A DNA stretch of 49,960 bases from CAVALG01 sp963656085 (GTDB lineage Bacteria; Bacillota; Clostridia; Oscillospirales; Acutalibacteraceae), in the NCBI GenBank assembly GCA_963656085.1, contig CAVKHV010000006.1:1-49960 (forward strand), in the 5' to 3' direction. A program made the position numbers and the translations under genes. Under the pieces are notes generated by a model that worked only from the letters and a program-made list of their open reading frames with translations, did not search any database and had not been told where the DNA came from. Each line of letters begins with the position of its first letter. Within the stretch, counting starts at the first letter, position 1. This document shows positions 9,159-19,100 of this stretch, one piece after another.

Positions 9159-11114
9159 ATGGACAACTACATTGGGAAACGACTTGACGGACGGTATCAG
9201 TTGCAGGAAATCTTGGGTATCGGCGGGATGGCCGTGGTGTACAAGGCATATGATAATGTTGAGGACCGTATTGTGGCTGTTAAAATACTTAAAGACGAAT
9301 ACTTAACAAATGAGGATTTTCTTCGCAGATTTAAGAATGAGTCGCGCGCAATATCGCTTCTTCAACACCCGAATATCGTAAAGGTTTATGATGTAAGTTT
9401 CGGCGACCTTATTCAATATATCGTTATGGAATATATTGACGGGATAACCTTAAAAGAATATATAGAGCAAAACGGCAGCATTGTTTGGAAAAACGCCGTT
9501 TATTTCACCGTTCAGATATTAAGGGCACTCCAGCACGCGCACGATAAGGGTATCATTCACCGTGATGTTAAACCGCAGAATATTATGCTGTTAAGCGACG
9601 GTACAATAAAAGTAACAGATTTCGGCATTGCCCGTTTTGCCAGAACCGAAACCCAGACAATAACCGATAAGGCAATCGGATCTGTGCATTATATCAGTCC
9701 CGAACAGGCAAGGGGAGAACCTACAGACGAAAAAGCCGATATTTATTCGGTGGGTGTAATTCTTTATGAAATGTTGACGGGGCAGTTGCCGTTTGAAGCG
9801 GACAGTGCCGTTTCGGTTGCCATAATGCAACTTCAGAGCAAGCCGCAATTGCCGACCTCGATTAACCCCTCAATTCCCAAAGGACTTGAGCAGATAACTA
9901 TGCATGCTATGCAGAAAGACCCCGAAAGGAGATATCATTCGGCAGCCGAAATGCTTAAAGATCTTGAGGAATTTAAGCGTGACCCCGATATTCTTTTCGA
10001 TTACGACGTTTATGTTGACGAGGCACCGACAAGATTTGTTGATATCGGCAAAAATAACGAACCGGAAGAAAAACCGGCGGAAAATAAAAATTCGGCGATT
10101 ATGATACTGGCAGGAGTCGCTTCCGCTTTTGTTATTGCACTTATTGTGCTTGCAATTATATTTTTGCCTAAACTGTTTAACGGCAGTGATAACGAGGTTG
10201 CCTGCCCGAAATTTGTCGGATTGGTTTACGAGGATATAAAGAATTCGGATAAATACAAGGATTTTAACATTGTACCGACCTATAAAGAGTCGAACGAAAA
10301 AGCCGGCGTAATAATAAGCCAGAACCCCGCCGAAGGCAGGATGATAACACATAATCAAAAAATCAAACTTGTCGTAAGCGCGGGCCCTGAACCGATTAAA
10401 ATGCCGGATGTTGTGGGCAAGGATAAAACCTCGGCTGTAAGTTCGCTTGAATCTATGGAACTTAAAGTGAAGATTATTGAAAAAGAGGACGAAGAAGTTG
10501 AGGAAGGGTTCGTTATATCCACCGACCCGGAACCCAATAAATCGGTTGCAAAAGGTTCAACCGTTAAGGTTTATGTAAGTTCCGGTAAGAAGATTAAATA
10601 TGTCGCTTTACCGAATGTTGTGGGTATGGATCTTGAAGCTGCCAAACAAGCGATTACCGACGCTAAACTGAATGTCGGAAACATTACAAAGGTTGCAAGC
10701 AATAAAGATAAAAACACCGTAATTTCTCAAAATCCCAGCCCGTCCTCAACAAGCGAGGTAGCGGTCGGGTCGTCGGTTAATCTTGAAGTCAGTTCGGGCG
10801 AGGAAGAAAAGGTTGAAAGAAGTTATAAAGTAACCCTTGATCTGCCTAAAGATCTTGCACATTTGGTCACCATTTCGGCTACACTTGACGGTGTTGACTG
10901 CCTGAATACAAATACGCTTGAGGACTATGCCGGCAAATCATTCACCTTTACCGTCACATCCGATAAATCGAAAGGCGAAGTAATTATAATGATTGCAAAT
11001 GCTTACACGGGCGAAAGCCCTGAAATTTACAAAAAGCTAAGCATCAATTTTGAAACTTCAACGTCAGCCACAACATTTACAGGGCGTTACCCGATGCAGT
11101 CTACGGCTGAATGA
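9159..11114 (+). CDS. prkC: PASTA-domain Ser/Thr kinase PrkC
   Basis: A 651-residue membrane kinase. The cytosolic kinase domain (about 11-270) has the glycine loop GIGGMAVVYKA, the ATP lysine in VAVKIL (K42), HRDVKPQN (134-141), DFG (154-156) and a SPEQARGE activation-segment end. One transmembrane helix spans about 312-337. Outside the cell are three PASTA repeats (roughly 345-550), followed by about 100 residues of unrecognised C-terminal extracellular region. In relatives the PASTA domains sense muropeptides or lipid II and the kinase controls cell-wall synthesis, dormancy exit and spore germination. Encoded with its phosphatase and with RsgA, a known substrate in B. subtilis. Confidence 0.96.
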   Translation: MDNYIGKRLDGRYQLQEILGIGGMAVVYKAYDNVEDRIVAVKILKDEYLTNEDFLRRFKNESRAISLLQHPNIVKVYDVSFGDLIQYIVMEYIDGITLKEYIEQNGSIVWKNAVYFTVQILRALQHAHDKGIIHRDVKPQNIMLLSDGTIKVTDFGIARFARTETQTITDKAIGSVHYISPEQARGEPTDEKADIYSVGVILYEMLTGQLPFEADSAVSVAIMQLQSKPQLPTSINPSIPKGLEQITMHAMQKDPERRYHSAAEMLKDLEEFKRDPDILFDYDVYVDEAPTRFVDIGKNNEPEEKPAENKNSAIMILAGVASAFVIALIVLAIIFLPKLFNGSDNEVACPKFVGLVYEDIKNSDKYKDFNIVPTYKESNEKAGVIISQNPAEGRMITHNQKIKLVVSAGPEPIKMPDVVGKDKTSAVSSLESMELKVKIIEKEDEEVEEGFVISTDPEPNKSVAKGSTVKVYVSSGKKIKYVALPNVVGMDLEAAKQAITDAKLNVGNITKVASNKDKNTVISQNPSPSSTSEVAVGSSVNLEVSSGEEEKVERSYKVTLDLPKDLAHLVTISATLDGVDCLNTNTLEDYAGKSFTFTVTSDKSKGEVIIMIANAYTGESPEIYKKLSINFETSTSATTFTGRYPMQSTAE

Positions 11115-11115
11115 T

Positions 11116-12000
11116 ATGCAGGGAGTAATAATAAAGGCAATCTCGGGTTTTTATTATGTGAAATGCGACGGTAACTTGTATGAGTGTAAGGCAAGGGGTA
11201 ACTTTCGCCGCAAAACCGAGCAGCCGCTGTGCGGTGATGTTGCAGAATTTGAAATTGACGGTTGCAGCGGAATAATAACATCAATTATCGGCCGACGCAA
11301 TTCATTAACGAGACCCCCGGTTGCAAATATTGATAAACTGTTTATAGTGCAAAGTGTTGCCGACCCGTCACCGAATTTGCTGCTCATTGACCGTTTGACG
11401 GTTATTGCGGAAACCAAGGGTATTGAACCCATCCTGATCTTCAATAAATCGGATATTTGTGATGCCGAAGAATATGCCGAAATATATAAAAAATGCGGTT
11501 TTAAAGCCTTCTGTTTTTCCTGCGAAAACGGCGATGATCCGACGGAGATCAGGCGCCTTGCAGAAGAAGGCCTATGCGTTTTCACCGGTAATTCGGGAGT
11601 GGGAAAGTCAAGCATACTCAATGCTGTATTTCCGAATTTGTCGCTTAAAACGGGTGAAACCAGCCGTAAACTCGGGCGCGGAAAACACACTACCAGACAT
11701 ATTGAACTTTACGCTACCTGCGGCGGTTACGTTGCCGATACCCCCGGCTTTTCTTCACTTGATATTGAGAGGTATGAACCCATATTAAAGGATGAATTAC
11801 CGTATTCATTCAGGGAATTTGCACCGTTTATCGGCAGCTGCCGTTTCACCTCCTGTTCGCATACGACCGAAAAAGGCTGTGCCGTCCTTGACGCGGTTAA
11901 AAACGGAATAATTCCTGCTTCACGTCACAACAGTTATGTTTCTATGTATAACGAAATTAAGGATATCAAAGAATGGGAACTTAAAAAGAATAATCGCTGA
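11116..12000 (+). CDS. rsgA: Ribosome small-subunit GTPase RsgA
   Basis: A 294-residue circularly permuted GTPase that checks maturation of the 30S subunit. An OB-fold is N-terminal (about 1-65); the G motifs then occur in permuted order, with NKSD (G4) before the P-loop TGNSGVGKSS (G1) and DTPGF (G3). The C-terminal zinc-binding region reads CRFTSCSHTTEKGC. I place the start at ATG 11116, one base after the prkC stop; an in-frame upstream ATG at 11050 would add 22 residues that overlap prkC and do not resemble the family. The ribosome site is weak, so translation may be coupled to prkC. Confidence 0.93.
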   Translation: MQGVIIKAISGFYYVKCDGNLYECKARGNFRRKTEQPLCGDVAEFEIDGCSGIITSIIGRRNSLTRPPVANIDKLFIVQSVADPSPNLLLIDRLTVIAETKGIEPILIFNKSDICDAEEYAEIYKKCGFKAFCFSCENGDDPTEIRRLAEEGLCVFTGNSGVGKSSILNAVFPNLSLKTGETSRKLGRGKHTTRHIELYATCGGYVADTPGFSSLDIERYEPILKDELPYSFREFAPFIGSCRFTSCSHTTEKGCAVLDAVKNGIIPASRHNSYVSMYNEIKDIKEWELKKNNR

Positions 12001-12096
12001 ATATTTATCAGCCTAAATCACACCTTTTTGTTTTTTGCGTATGATATTGGTAGGAGTGATAATAACTCCGCTGATGACAAGAAAGGTCGTGACAAT

Positions 12097-12246
12097 GTGA
12101 GATATAATAAAAAGCGCAGGCGCGGTACAATTGCCGTTGCCTTCGGCATAGGGTTGCTTGTTACTTCTTTTTGTTCAACCAATACCTTAATTGTAATCCT
12201 TTCTGTTGTCATAATCTGTCTTGGCTGTTCGGCAGCACATTGCTGA
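12097..12246 (+). CDS. Small two-helix membrane peptide, unknown function
   Basis: A GTG-started frame of 49 residues with ribosome site AAAGG 10 nt upstream. The peptide begins with a strongly basic stretch (RYNKKRRRG) followed by two hydrophobic segments separated by a short turn (FCSTNTL) and ends with CLGCSAAHC. This suggests a positive-inside membrane hairpin with three C-terminal-region cysteines. It lies between rsgA and spoVM, so a role in the sporulation mother cell is a guess from position. I do not recognise the family. Upstream in-frame extension to 12028 exists but has no ribosome site. Confidence 0.55.
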   Translation: MRYNKKRRRGTIAVAFGIGLLVTSFCSTNTLIVILSVVIICLGCSAAHC

Positions 12247-12263
12247 TGAAAGGAGAACGCATT

Positions 12264-12353
12264 ATGCAAATCGTTGTGGTAAAAAGCCCTAAAATTTTAA
12301 GAGGTATTTTAAAGATGATATTTAAGATAAAAAAGCAGGAAATATCGGAGTAA
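12264..12353 (+). CDS. spoVM: SpoVM-like sporulation peptide
   Basis: A 29-residue peptide beginning MQIVVVKSPKILRGILKMI. It aligns by eye with B. subtilis SpoVM (26 residues): a proline at position 9, the following K, the GI pair at 14-15, and a basic C-terminus on an amphipathic helix. SpoVM senses the convex curvature of the forespore membrane and anchors SpoIVA for coat assembly. Ribosome site AAAGGAG lies 8-9 nt before the ATG and overlaps the stop of the preceding small gene. In B. subtilis spoVM also lies downstream of the prpC-prkC-rsgA block, which supports the call. Confidence 0.85.
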   Translation: MQIVVVKSPKILRGILKMIFKIKKQEISE

Positions 12354-12367
12354 ATACATAACCGGTA

Positions 12368-12426
12368 GGCGGTTGTTTGGCTGTGTACACAGGCGTGACG
12401 GATTCGCCTCGGCTTAAACAACCGCC
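12368..12426 (+). terminator. Long hairpin after spoVM, possible terminator
   Basis: GGCGGTTGTTT (12368-12378) pairs perfectly with AAACAACCGCC (12416-12426), and inside lies a second small stem AGGCG (12391-12395) / CGCCT (12405-12409). The distal sequence GTTGTAATTTTTATT has a delayed, broken T-run. It could end the spoVM transcript or be a structured element ahead of bofA. Confidence 0.5.
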
Positions 12427-12472
12427 GTTGTAATTTTTATTATCGCTTGCCTTCGGTATTGAACGGACAATT

Positions 12473-12497
12473 CACCTCATATATATTTTTAGAGGTG
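12473..12497 (+). promoter_or_regulatory. Hairpin masking the bofA ribosome site
   Basis: CACCTC (12473-12478) is complementary to GAGGTG (12492-12497), which is the Shine-Dalgarno sequence of bofA, 6 nt before its ATG. The stem can extend by one T-A pair. The sequence CATATATA (12478-12485), within the hairpin, resembles a sporulation sigma-E -10 box (CATANNNT) imperfectly. A transcript starting after it would lack the masking arm. Confidence 0.5.
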
Positions 12498-12503
12498 ATA
12501 AAT

Positions 12504-12764
12504 ATGAAAATCGTTATTGCATTGCTTATCCTTACGGCTGTCATATATTCAGCGATGTTTATTTCCGCCTGCATAAAATCGGGTAAATTTTTCAGATTTT
12601 TGATCATATCCGTAATAGCAGGCATAGGCTCGGTTATTCTTGTAAATGTTTTGTCAGCCTTTACGGGGGTAAGTATACCGATTAATTTGTGGACGGTGTC
12701 AACTTCCGCCGTTTTAAGCGTTCCGGGAGTTATCGGTCTGCTTGTCGCAAATCTTTTACTTTAA
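12504..12764 (+). CDS. bofA: BofA-like pro-sigma-K processing inhibitor
   Basis: An 86-residue membrane protein. Two hydrophobic segments cover about residues 3-22 and 31-51, followed by the BofA family signature GVSIPINLWT and the C-terminal LSVPGVIGLLVANLLL. In B. subtilis BofA holds the SpoIVFB protease inactive in the outer forespore membrane until the forespore signals; the PIN and PG motifs match. I chose the ATG at 12504 with GAGGTG upstream; an in-frame ATG at 12447 would add a non-hydrophobic, non-conserved leader. It stands 37 bp before the addB start. Confidence 0.85.
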   Translation: MKIVIALLILTAVIYSAMFISACIKSGKFFRFLIISVIAGIGSVILVNVLSAFTGVSIPINLWTVSTSAVLSVPGVIGLLVANLLL

Positions 12765-12801
12765 AAATGAAACAAGGAATTTAAAACAGGGGAATTTACT
12801 T

Positions 12802-15800
12802 ATGTTAAATATCACGGTGGGAAGATCGGGTACAGGTAAAACTTATTCAATGTTCGGGAAGATAAGTCAGCTGATTAAAAACGGCGCGGATAACGTCTGC
12901 CTCTTAGTCCCTGACCAATTTTCCTTTGAAGCGGAACGCATTATTGTTTTGCTTTGCGGTTCTTCAGCCGTTAATAAGGTAAAAGTTTTCGGATTTAATC
13001 GGCTTGCCACCGAAATTTTAAGCGAATTCGGCGGCATTTGCGGAATAAATATTGACGACGCCACACGCAAAGTTATTATGAAAAGAGCCGTCAGGTCGGT
13101 TAAAGAACAGCTTAGATTGTATTCAAAAACCTGTGAAACCGACAGCTTTATAAACGAACTGCTTTTTACGGTAACGGAATTAAAGCAGGCGGATGTCGAC
13201 CCTATTGAACTCATCCGAAATCCTGCGGTTAATTGTCACGAAAAACTGTCGGACAAACTGTATGATATCTCGGTCATCGGTGAAGCATACGACGCTATTG
13301 TTAAAAACACCTTTATAGACGGTGAAGATCTTTTGCTTTACGCTTATGAAAAGGCGAAAGACAAAGACTTTTTTAGGGATAAGGTCTTTTTTGTTGACGG
13401 ATTTGACGGGTTTTCGGGTCTGCAGTTTAAGCTTCTTAAATTAATAATTAAAGGGTCAACCGAGTCAAACTTCTATTTCACCTGTAACGACAAAGATTTT
13501 TACACCGATAAATCCTCGTATTTTTCCGGCGTAAAAAAAGCAGTTTGCTCGGTTATGTCGTTAGCCAAGGAATTCGGCGTCCCGATATCGGAACCTATCC
13601 TCTTGAAAGAAAGGCGTAACGGCAACTCCGATCTGGCGGTTTATGAAAAGATTGCCTCCGGTGAGAATTTACCGCCGGATACGCGCAAGGCTGAAAATAT
13701 TACCCTTTGCTGCGCTGATTCGCCGACGGATGAGTGTGAGTTTGTCGCTAAACAGATCAGGCGTCTTGTAAGGGAAGGCGGTTTTAGATATAAGGATATA
13801 ATCGTAGTCGCAGGCGACAAGGACGGATATCAGCGCGCAATTGACGAAACAATGAAACGTTACGGCATACCCTGCTATATTGATGAACGTGTACCCGCCG
13901 ATGAACTGGTTTTACCTATATATATATCAGCGCTTTTGAAATGCGCGGTTTCTTTTTCAACCGAAAATGTTTTAAGGATGTTAAAGACCGCTTTGGCAGG
14001 GCTGTCGGTTGAAGAGGTGGCGGAACTTGAAAACTATTGCTATGTATGGGGTATTGAAGGTGACGATTGGAAACGCGAGTGGAATATGAATCCGTCGGGA
14101 CTTAATTCACAGCGTGAAAATGTTGATTTCAGCGAAGAATTAGAACATCTTAATTTATTGCGAAAAACCGCGATAAAAGATATTATAAAGCTAACAGAGA
14201 TAGGTAAAAGCAGTATAAACGATTATATAAAAACCGTTTATCGCATAATGTGCAATACCGCTAAACCGTCGCTTAAAATATTTTTAGATAACTTAAAAAA
14301 CGATGTTTCCGGGGATGCTTATATTTCCGCGGAAACTGACAGTTGGGATGCTGTTGTCGGCGGCTTTGACCGTCTGTCTCTCTGCTTCAGCAATTGTAAA
14401 GTTGATGTGAAAGATGTCTCCGATGCGTTTGATACATACATCGGCTCTCTCACTATAGGGGAAATACCGCAGTCAATCGACCAGGTCCAGTTCGGTTCTG
14501 CCGACCGTATACGTCCCCGATACCCCAAAGCGGTTTTTTTGGTTGGGGTAAACCAGGGCGTGTTCCCCAAATTTGTGAAAAGCGGCGGAATTCTCAGTAT
14601 TGCGGACAGAGCCAGATTGAATGTTGCGGGAGTAAATATAGATAACCGCACCGACGACGCGTATATAGACGAAAACTACCGCTTTTATTGCGTAAGCACC
14701 TGTGCTTCCGAAAAGTTGTTTCTGTCATATTCAATTTTGAACGCAAAGCACGAAACTGCAGAACCGGCGTCGATTATCACTAAGATACTTATGACTTTTG
14801 AGAACGATATACTTATGCGCGAGTCGTATTATAACCGTATAACCGAAAACGATATTCAGGCTAAACTGCCTGCATTTCAAAAGATGTCCGTAAATTGGGG
14901 AGAAAACAATATTGTCGTTAACACCCTTAAAAGCCTGTTTGAAAACGACCGTGAATTTTCAAAAAAACTTCAATCGCTTAAGTCGGTTACAGCGGGTAAA
15001 TCTTTCTCGATTTCACCGGATTCCGCTCTTAAATTGTACGGTAATAATTTAAGGTTTTCGGCTTCAAAAGTAGATACTTTCTATAATTGCCCGTTTTCAT
15101 TCTTTTGCAGATTCGGCCTTAAAGCCGAAAAACCGCAAAGGGCTGAACTCAGCCCAATGATTAAAGGAACCGTTGTACACAGTGTTCTTGAATCTGTTAT
15201 AAGCAAACACAAAAACGACCTGGGCACATTGACCGATGAAACCGTTAAAAAAGAAGTCGACGCTGCAATTGACGCGTATTTTGAAAGCATCCAAATAAAT
15301 AAAGCTGCGCTGCCCGCCGATTTTTTATATGCTTTACGCTATGTAACCGAAAATCTTTATGAACTTATAAAACGTATAAACGATGAATTTTCACAATCGG
15401 AATTTAAAGTTATCGGCTGCGAAATATCAATAAAAAACGGCGGCGATATTCCTGCGGTCACCGTGCCGGTGTCGGAAGATAAAAAAATCATCCTTACCGG
15501 AAGTGTTGACCGTGCGGACGCCTACAGTGACGGACGGCATCTGTACATAAGAATTATTGATTACAAAACCGGCAAAAAAGTTTTTAGACTAAGTGATACT
15601 TTGGCAGGACTTAATTTGCAGATGCTTATATACCTTTGTGCAATTATCCGCTGTTACGGCGCGAATGCCGAGCCTGCCGGGATACTGTATCTTAACGCCT
15701 TTAAAAAGATAACCGATAATAAAGACGATAGCTTTAAGGCTAACGGAATACTTACAAATAATATTGAAGTTCTTAAAAAAATGACGGACGATTTGTCAAA

Positions 15801-16116
15801 TAAATATATACCGGTTAAAATTAAAAAAACAGGTGGATTTGACAAACGTGTTTCTAAGGTTATACCGGACGGTGCGTTTGATCTGTTGTTCGGAAATGTG
15901 GAACGTCACTTAAAAAATATGGGTCAATCGCTGTTTTCGGGTGAAATAAAGGCGGCACCGCTCGGTGAAAACGCCTGTAAATTTTGCGATTACAGCGCTT
16001 TGTGCCTGCGTTCACCAGATTTGCCTGTGTGTCCGCTCGAAACGTTCAGCGACGAAGAAACTATTGAAATCTTAAGACGGGAGGAGGAAGAAAACAATGG
16101 GGTTCAAAGCAACTAA
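12802..16116 (+). CDS. addB: ATP-dependent helicase/nuclease subunit B
   Basis: The 1104-residue subunit partners AddA in double-strand-break resection and Chi recognition. The N-terminal Walker A-like loop reads GRSGTGKTYSMFG. The C-terminal RecB-type nuclease domain is present (GSVDRADAY ... IIDYKTGKK), and four cysteines can hold the structural [4Fe-4S] cluster: one in the FYNCPF segment, then CKFCDYSALC at the C-terminus. The start is ATG 12802 after AGGGGAA; an in-frame start 60 bp upstream overlaps bofA. The end overlaps addA by 20 bp. Confidence 0.95.
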   Translation: MLNITVGRSGTGKTYSMFGKISQLIKNGADNVCLLVPDQFSFEAERIIVLLCGSSAVNKVKVFGFNRLATEILSEFGGICGINIDDATRKVIMKRAVRSVKEQLRLYSKTCETDSFINELLFTVTELKQADVDPIELIRNPAVNCHEKLSDKLYDISVIGEAYDAIVKNTFIDGEDLLLYAYEKAKDKDFFRDKVFFVDGFDGFSGLQFKLLKLIIKGSTESNFYFTCNDKDFYTDKSSYFSGVKKAVCSVMSLAKEFGVPISEPILLKERRNGNSDLAVYEKIASGENLPPDTRKAENITLCCADSPTDECEFVAKQIRRLVREGGFRYKDIIVVAGDKDGYQRAIDETMKRYGIPCYIDERVPADELVLPIYISALLKCAVSFSTENVLRMLKTALAGLSVEEVAELENYCYVWGIEGDDWKREWNMNPSGLNSQRENVDFSEELEHLNLLRKTAIKDIIKLTEIGKSSINDYIKTVYRIMCNTAKPSLKIFLDNLKNDVSGDAYISAETDSWDAVVGGFDRLSLCFSNCKVDVKDVSDAFDTYIGSLTIGEIPQSIDQVQFGSADRIRPRYPKAVFLVGVNQGVFPKFVKSGGILSIADRARLNVAGVNIDNRTDDAYIDENYRFYCVSTCASEKLFLSYSILNAKHETAEPASIITKILMTFENDILMRESYYNRITENDIQAKLPAFQKMSVNWGENNIVVNTLKSLFENDREFSKKLQSLKSVTAGKSFSISPDSALKLYGNNLRFSASKVDTFYNCPFSFFCRFGLKAEKPQRAELSPMIKGTVVHSVLESVISKHKNDLGTLTDETVKKEVDAAIDAYFESIQINKAALPADFLYALRYVTENLYELIKRINDEFSQSEFKVIGCEISIKNGGDIPAVTVPVSEDKKIILTGSVDRADAYSDGRHLYIRIIDYKTGKKVFRLSDTLAGLNLQMLIYLCAIIRCYGANAEPAGILYLNAFKKITDNKDDSFKANGILTNNIEVLKKMTDDLSNKYIPVKIKKTGGFDKRVSKVIPDGAFDLLFGNVERHLKNMGQSLFSGEIKAAPLGENACKFCDYSALCLRSPDLPVCPLETFSDEETIEILRREEEENNGVQSN

Positions 16117-19100
16117 AGAGCAACAAAATGCTATAGATGCATCCGGCAGCGTGCTTGTATCCGCAGCTGCGGGTTCCGGCAAAACCGCGGTTTTGGTTGA
16201 ACGCGTAATCAGGTTGTTAACAAAAAAGGACCCGATAACCGCCGACCGACTTGTTATTGTTACATTTACCGCAGCCGCAGCTGCCGAAATGCGCTCACGT
16301 ATACAAATGCGTCTGGACGCCGAATGTGACGCGCGCCCGTCCGACATAAATCTGAAAAAACAGCGCGCATTGCTTGAGTCGGCTAAAATCTGTACGATAG
16401 ATTCGTTTTGCATTGACCTTCTCCGCGAGCATTTCGGTGCGGCAGGCGTCTCGCCGTCATTTAAAATATTGGATTCGGCTGTCCAGGACGATTTAATGTA
16501 CAAAATATCAAACGAAATCGTGTGTGAGAAACTCGCTGCCGACGATGATAATTTTACCGATTTTTTAAATATTATCGGTCACGATATAACCGTCCCCGAA
16601 ATTACGGGATATATACGGGCAATTTACAATAAGTCAATGAGTATGGCGGATCCTGCCGGCTGGCTTGATTCGGCAAGAAAAAAATATACTTTGGCAATTG
16701 AAAATACGCTGTGGTTCACGTCATTGTTTGATAAAACGGTTGATCATATTACGGAAATTATTCCGCTAATTTCCGAATTATCACATATTATTGAATCAGA
16801 CCCCGAACTTACAGATAAGTACGGTAAGGATATAAAAGAACTTAAAGCATTAACCGACTTACTTTCCGAAGCTGTAAACAGCCGTGACTATGATAAAACG
16901 CGGGCAGCACTGTCTGAATTTCTTGCGATTGCAGATGACGCATTTAAAAAACCGTCGGCAGGAATTAAGGAGGCTGCCGCAAACCTGCAAAGCGAATATA
17001 AGAAAATAAAATCATTGCAACCCGAATTTAAATCAGGCCTTGACGACTGCAGGCGGTTAAATGCGCTTGCAGGTTCTGCGGTAAATGTTTTGTGCGACCT
17101 GGTCGGCGAATTTTCGGCAAGATTTGAGTCTGAAATGTTACGGCGTGATTCTTTGAATTTTTCTTTGGTTGAACATAAGGCATACGAGCTGATGTGCCGT
17201 ACCGAAAACGGCAAAATAATATATACCGACCTGCAAAAAGAAATTGTCGGAATGTACGACGAGGTTCTGGTAGACGAATATCAGGATGTGAACGATTTGC
17301 AGGATTCGCTTTTTAATGTTATTTCCGATTTTGGAAAAAAACTGTTTGTTGTGGGCGATGTTAAGCAGAGCATATACGGTTTCAGAAATGCCGCCCCTGA
17401 GAATTTCATTGCCAAAAAAGATGAATTCCCGGATTATGTTGACGGTGCAACAAAGTCCAAAATTCTGCTTAATGCCAACTTCCGCAGCCGCAGGGGCATA
17501 TGTGATTACACAAACTTCGTATTTGAAAGGATTATGAGGCGCAGCGTCGGTTCAATTGAATATAACGAAGATGAAAAACTTAACGCAAAAGCTGCTTATC
17601 CGCCATGCGATGCGCCTGATGTGGAATTGCATTTATTGCAAAGTGACGGTAATGCCGAACAGTCCCGCAAAAATGAAGCGGCGCAAATTGCCGAATATAT
17701 CAAAAATAACGTAGGAAATCTGCAACTTTACGACTCAAAATTGCAAAAAAACAGACCTGCGGAATACGGCGATTTTACGGTGCTGCTGCGTTCCCATAAC
17801 ACAAAGGGTCAGGTCTATCTTGACGAATTTCAAAAATGCGGTATTCCCGCAAACATTATTGCGGACAGTAATTTTAACGACCCGGAAATAAAAACCGTTC
17901 TCTCGCTTCTGCAGGTAATTGACAATCCGATTCAGGATATTCCGCTTATTTCCGTAATGTCCTGCCCGCTGTATGACCTCAGTTTTGATGAAATTGCAAA
18001 AATACGAACTTCCGACCGTGAACATTCGATGTATACCGCGCTTATAGTAAGTGCCGAGAACGGGAATGAAAATGCAAAAACGGTTTTAAACAGTATTGCC
18101 CGTTTCAGAAGGTTTGCCGCCACCGAAAGCGTTGTTAAACTGATTGACCGGATATACTCCGAAACTTCGGCGCTTGAAATTTTTTCGGCGTGTGAAGAAG
18201 GCGCAGTCAAAAGAGAAAATCTGCTTATGTTGCGACGTTTTGCACAAAATTATTATCAGATAGATAAAGGCGGGCTTTCCGGTTTCTTAAGATATATGGA
18301 AAAATCCGTAACTCAAAAGACCGAGGTAACCAAGGGCGCTATGTCGGGCAACTGTGTCAGGATTATGAGTATGCATAAATCAAAAGGCTTACAGTTTCCG
18401 GTTTGCATTTTGGGGTCGCTTTCTTCGGCTTTTAATGCGCTGGATTCAAGAGGTCCTTTGGTCATAAGTGATACGGAAGGTATAGGTTTAAAGGTTGTGG
18501 ACGACAGGACGGGACTGCGCGTTAACACACCGCAGCGAATCGGCGCGATAACTGCGGTAAACCGCAAAAATATATCTGAAGAATTGCGCTTGCTCTACGT
18601 CGCTTTCACCCGTGCCGAGGAAAAACTGTACATATCCGTATCGGCAAATGATATTGGTAAATACATTGAAAAACAGTATGCCGAATTAGGGGAAAACGCA
18701 CTAAAAAACGGAAGACCCGATATCAGGGCGATATTAAGCGCAACCTGTTTTTCGGATCTGATAATCAGGGGGACGTTGTTTCATCCGTCTGCCGGGGTGC
18801 TTCGTTCAATGGCAGACGCACCCAAAGAGCTTTCATCTGCCGCCGAAGAGCCGATAAGTGTTGTTATTGACACTCCGTGCAGCGATGAAGATAAGGGCGA
18901 AGAATTCGACGATGAAGTTTCCGAAATGATTGTTGACCGAGATTTATCGGATGAATTTAAGGAACGCTTTGATTTTGAATATCCGTATTCCCTGTGTGTG
19001 AACCGACCTTCAAAAACCACTGTAACCCAACTTCTTAATGATGAAGCGGGTCCTGAATTCGGATTTTCTTCCGTGCCTAAATGCCTGTCGGAAGACGGAC

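Noticed and set aside
9870..10358. 162-codon minus-strand open frame inside prkC
   Set aside because: Antisense to the kinase end and transmembrane region, with no supporting signals.
11154..11690. 178-codon minus-strand open frame inside rsgA
   Set aside because: It lies fully antisense to a well-conserved gene, has no ribosome site and no family-like sequence.
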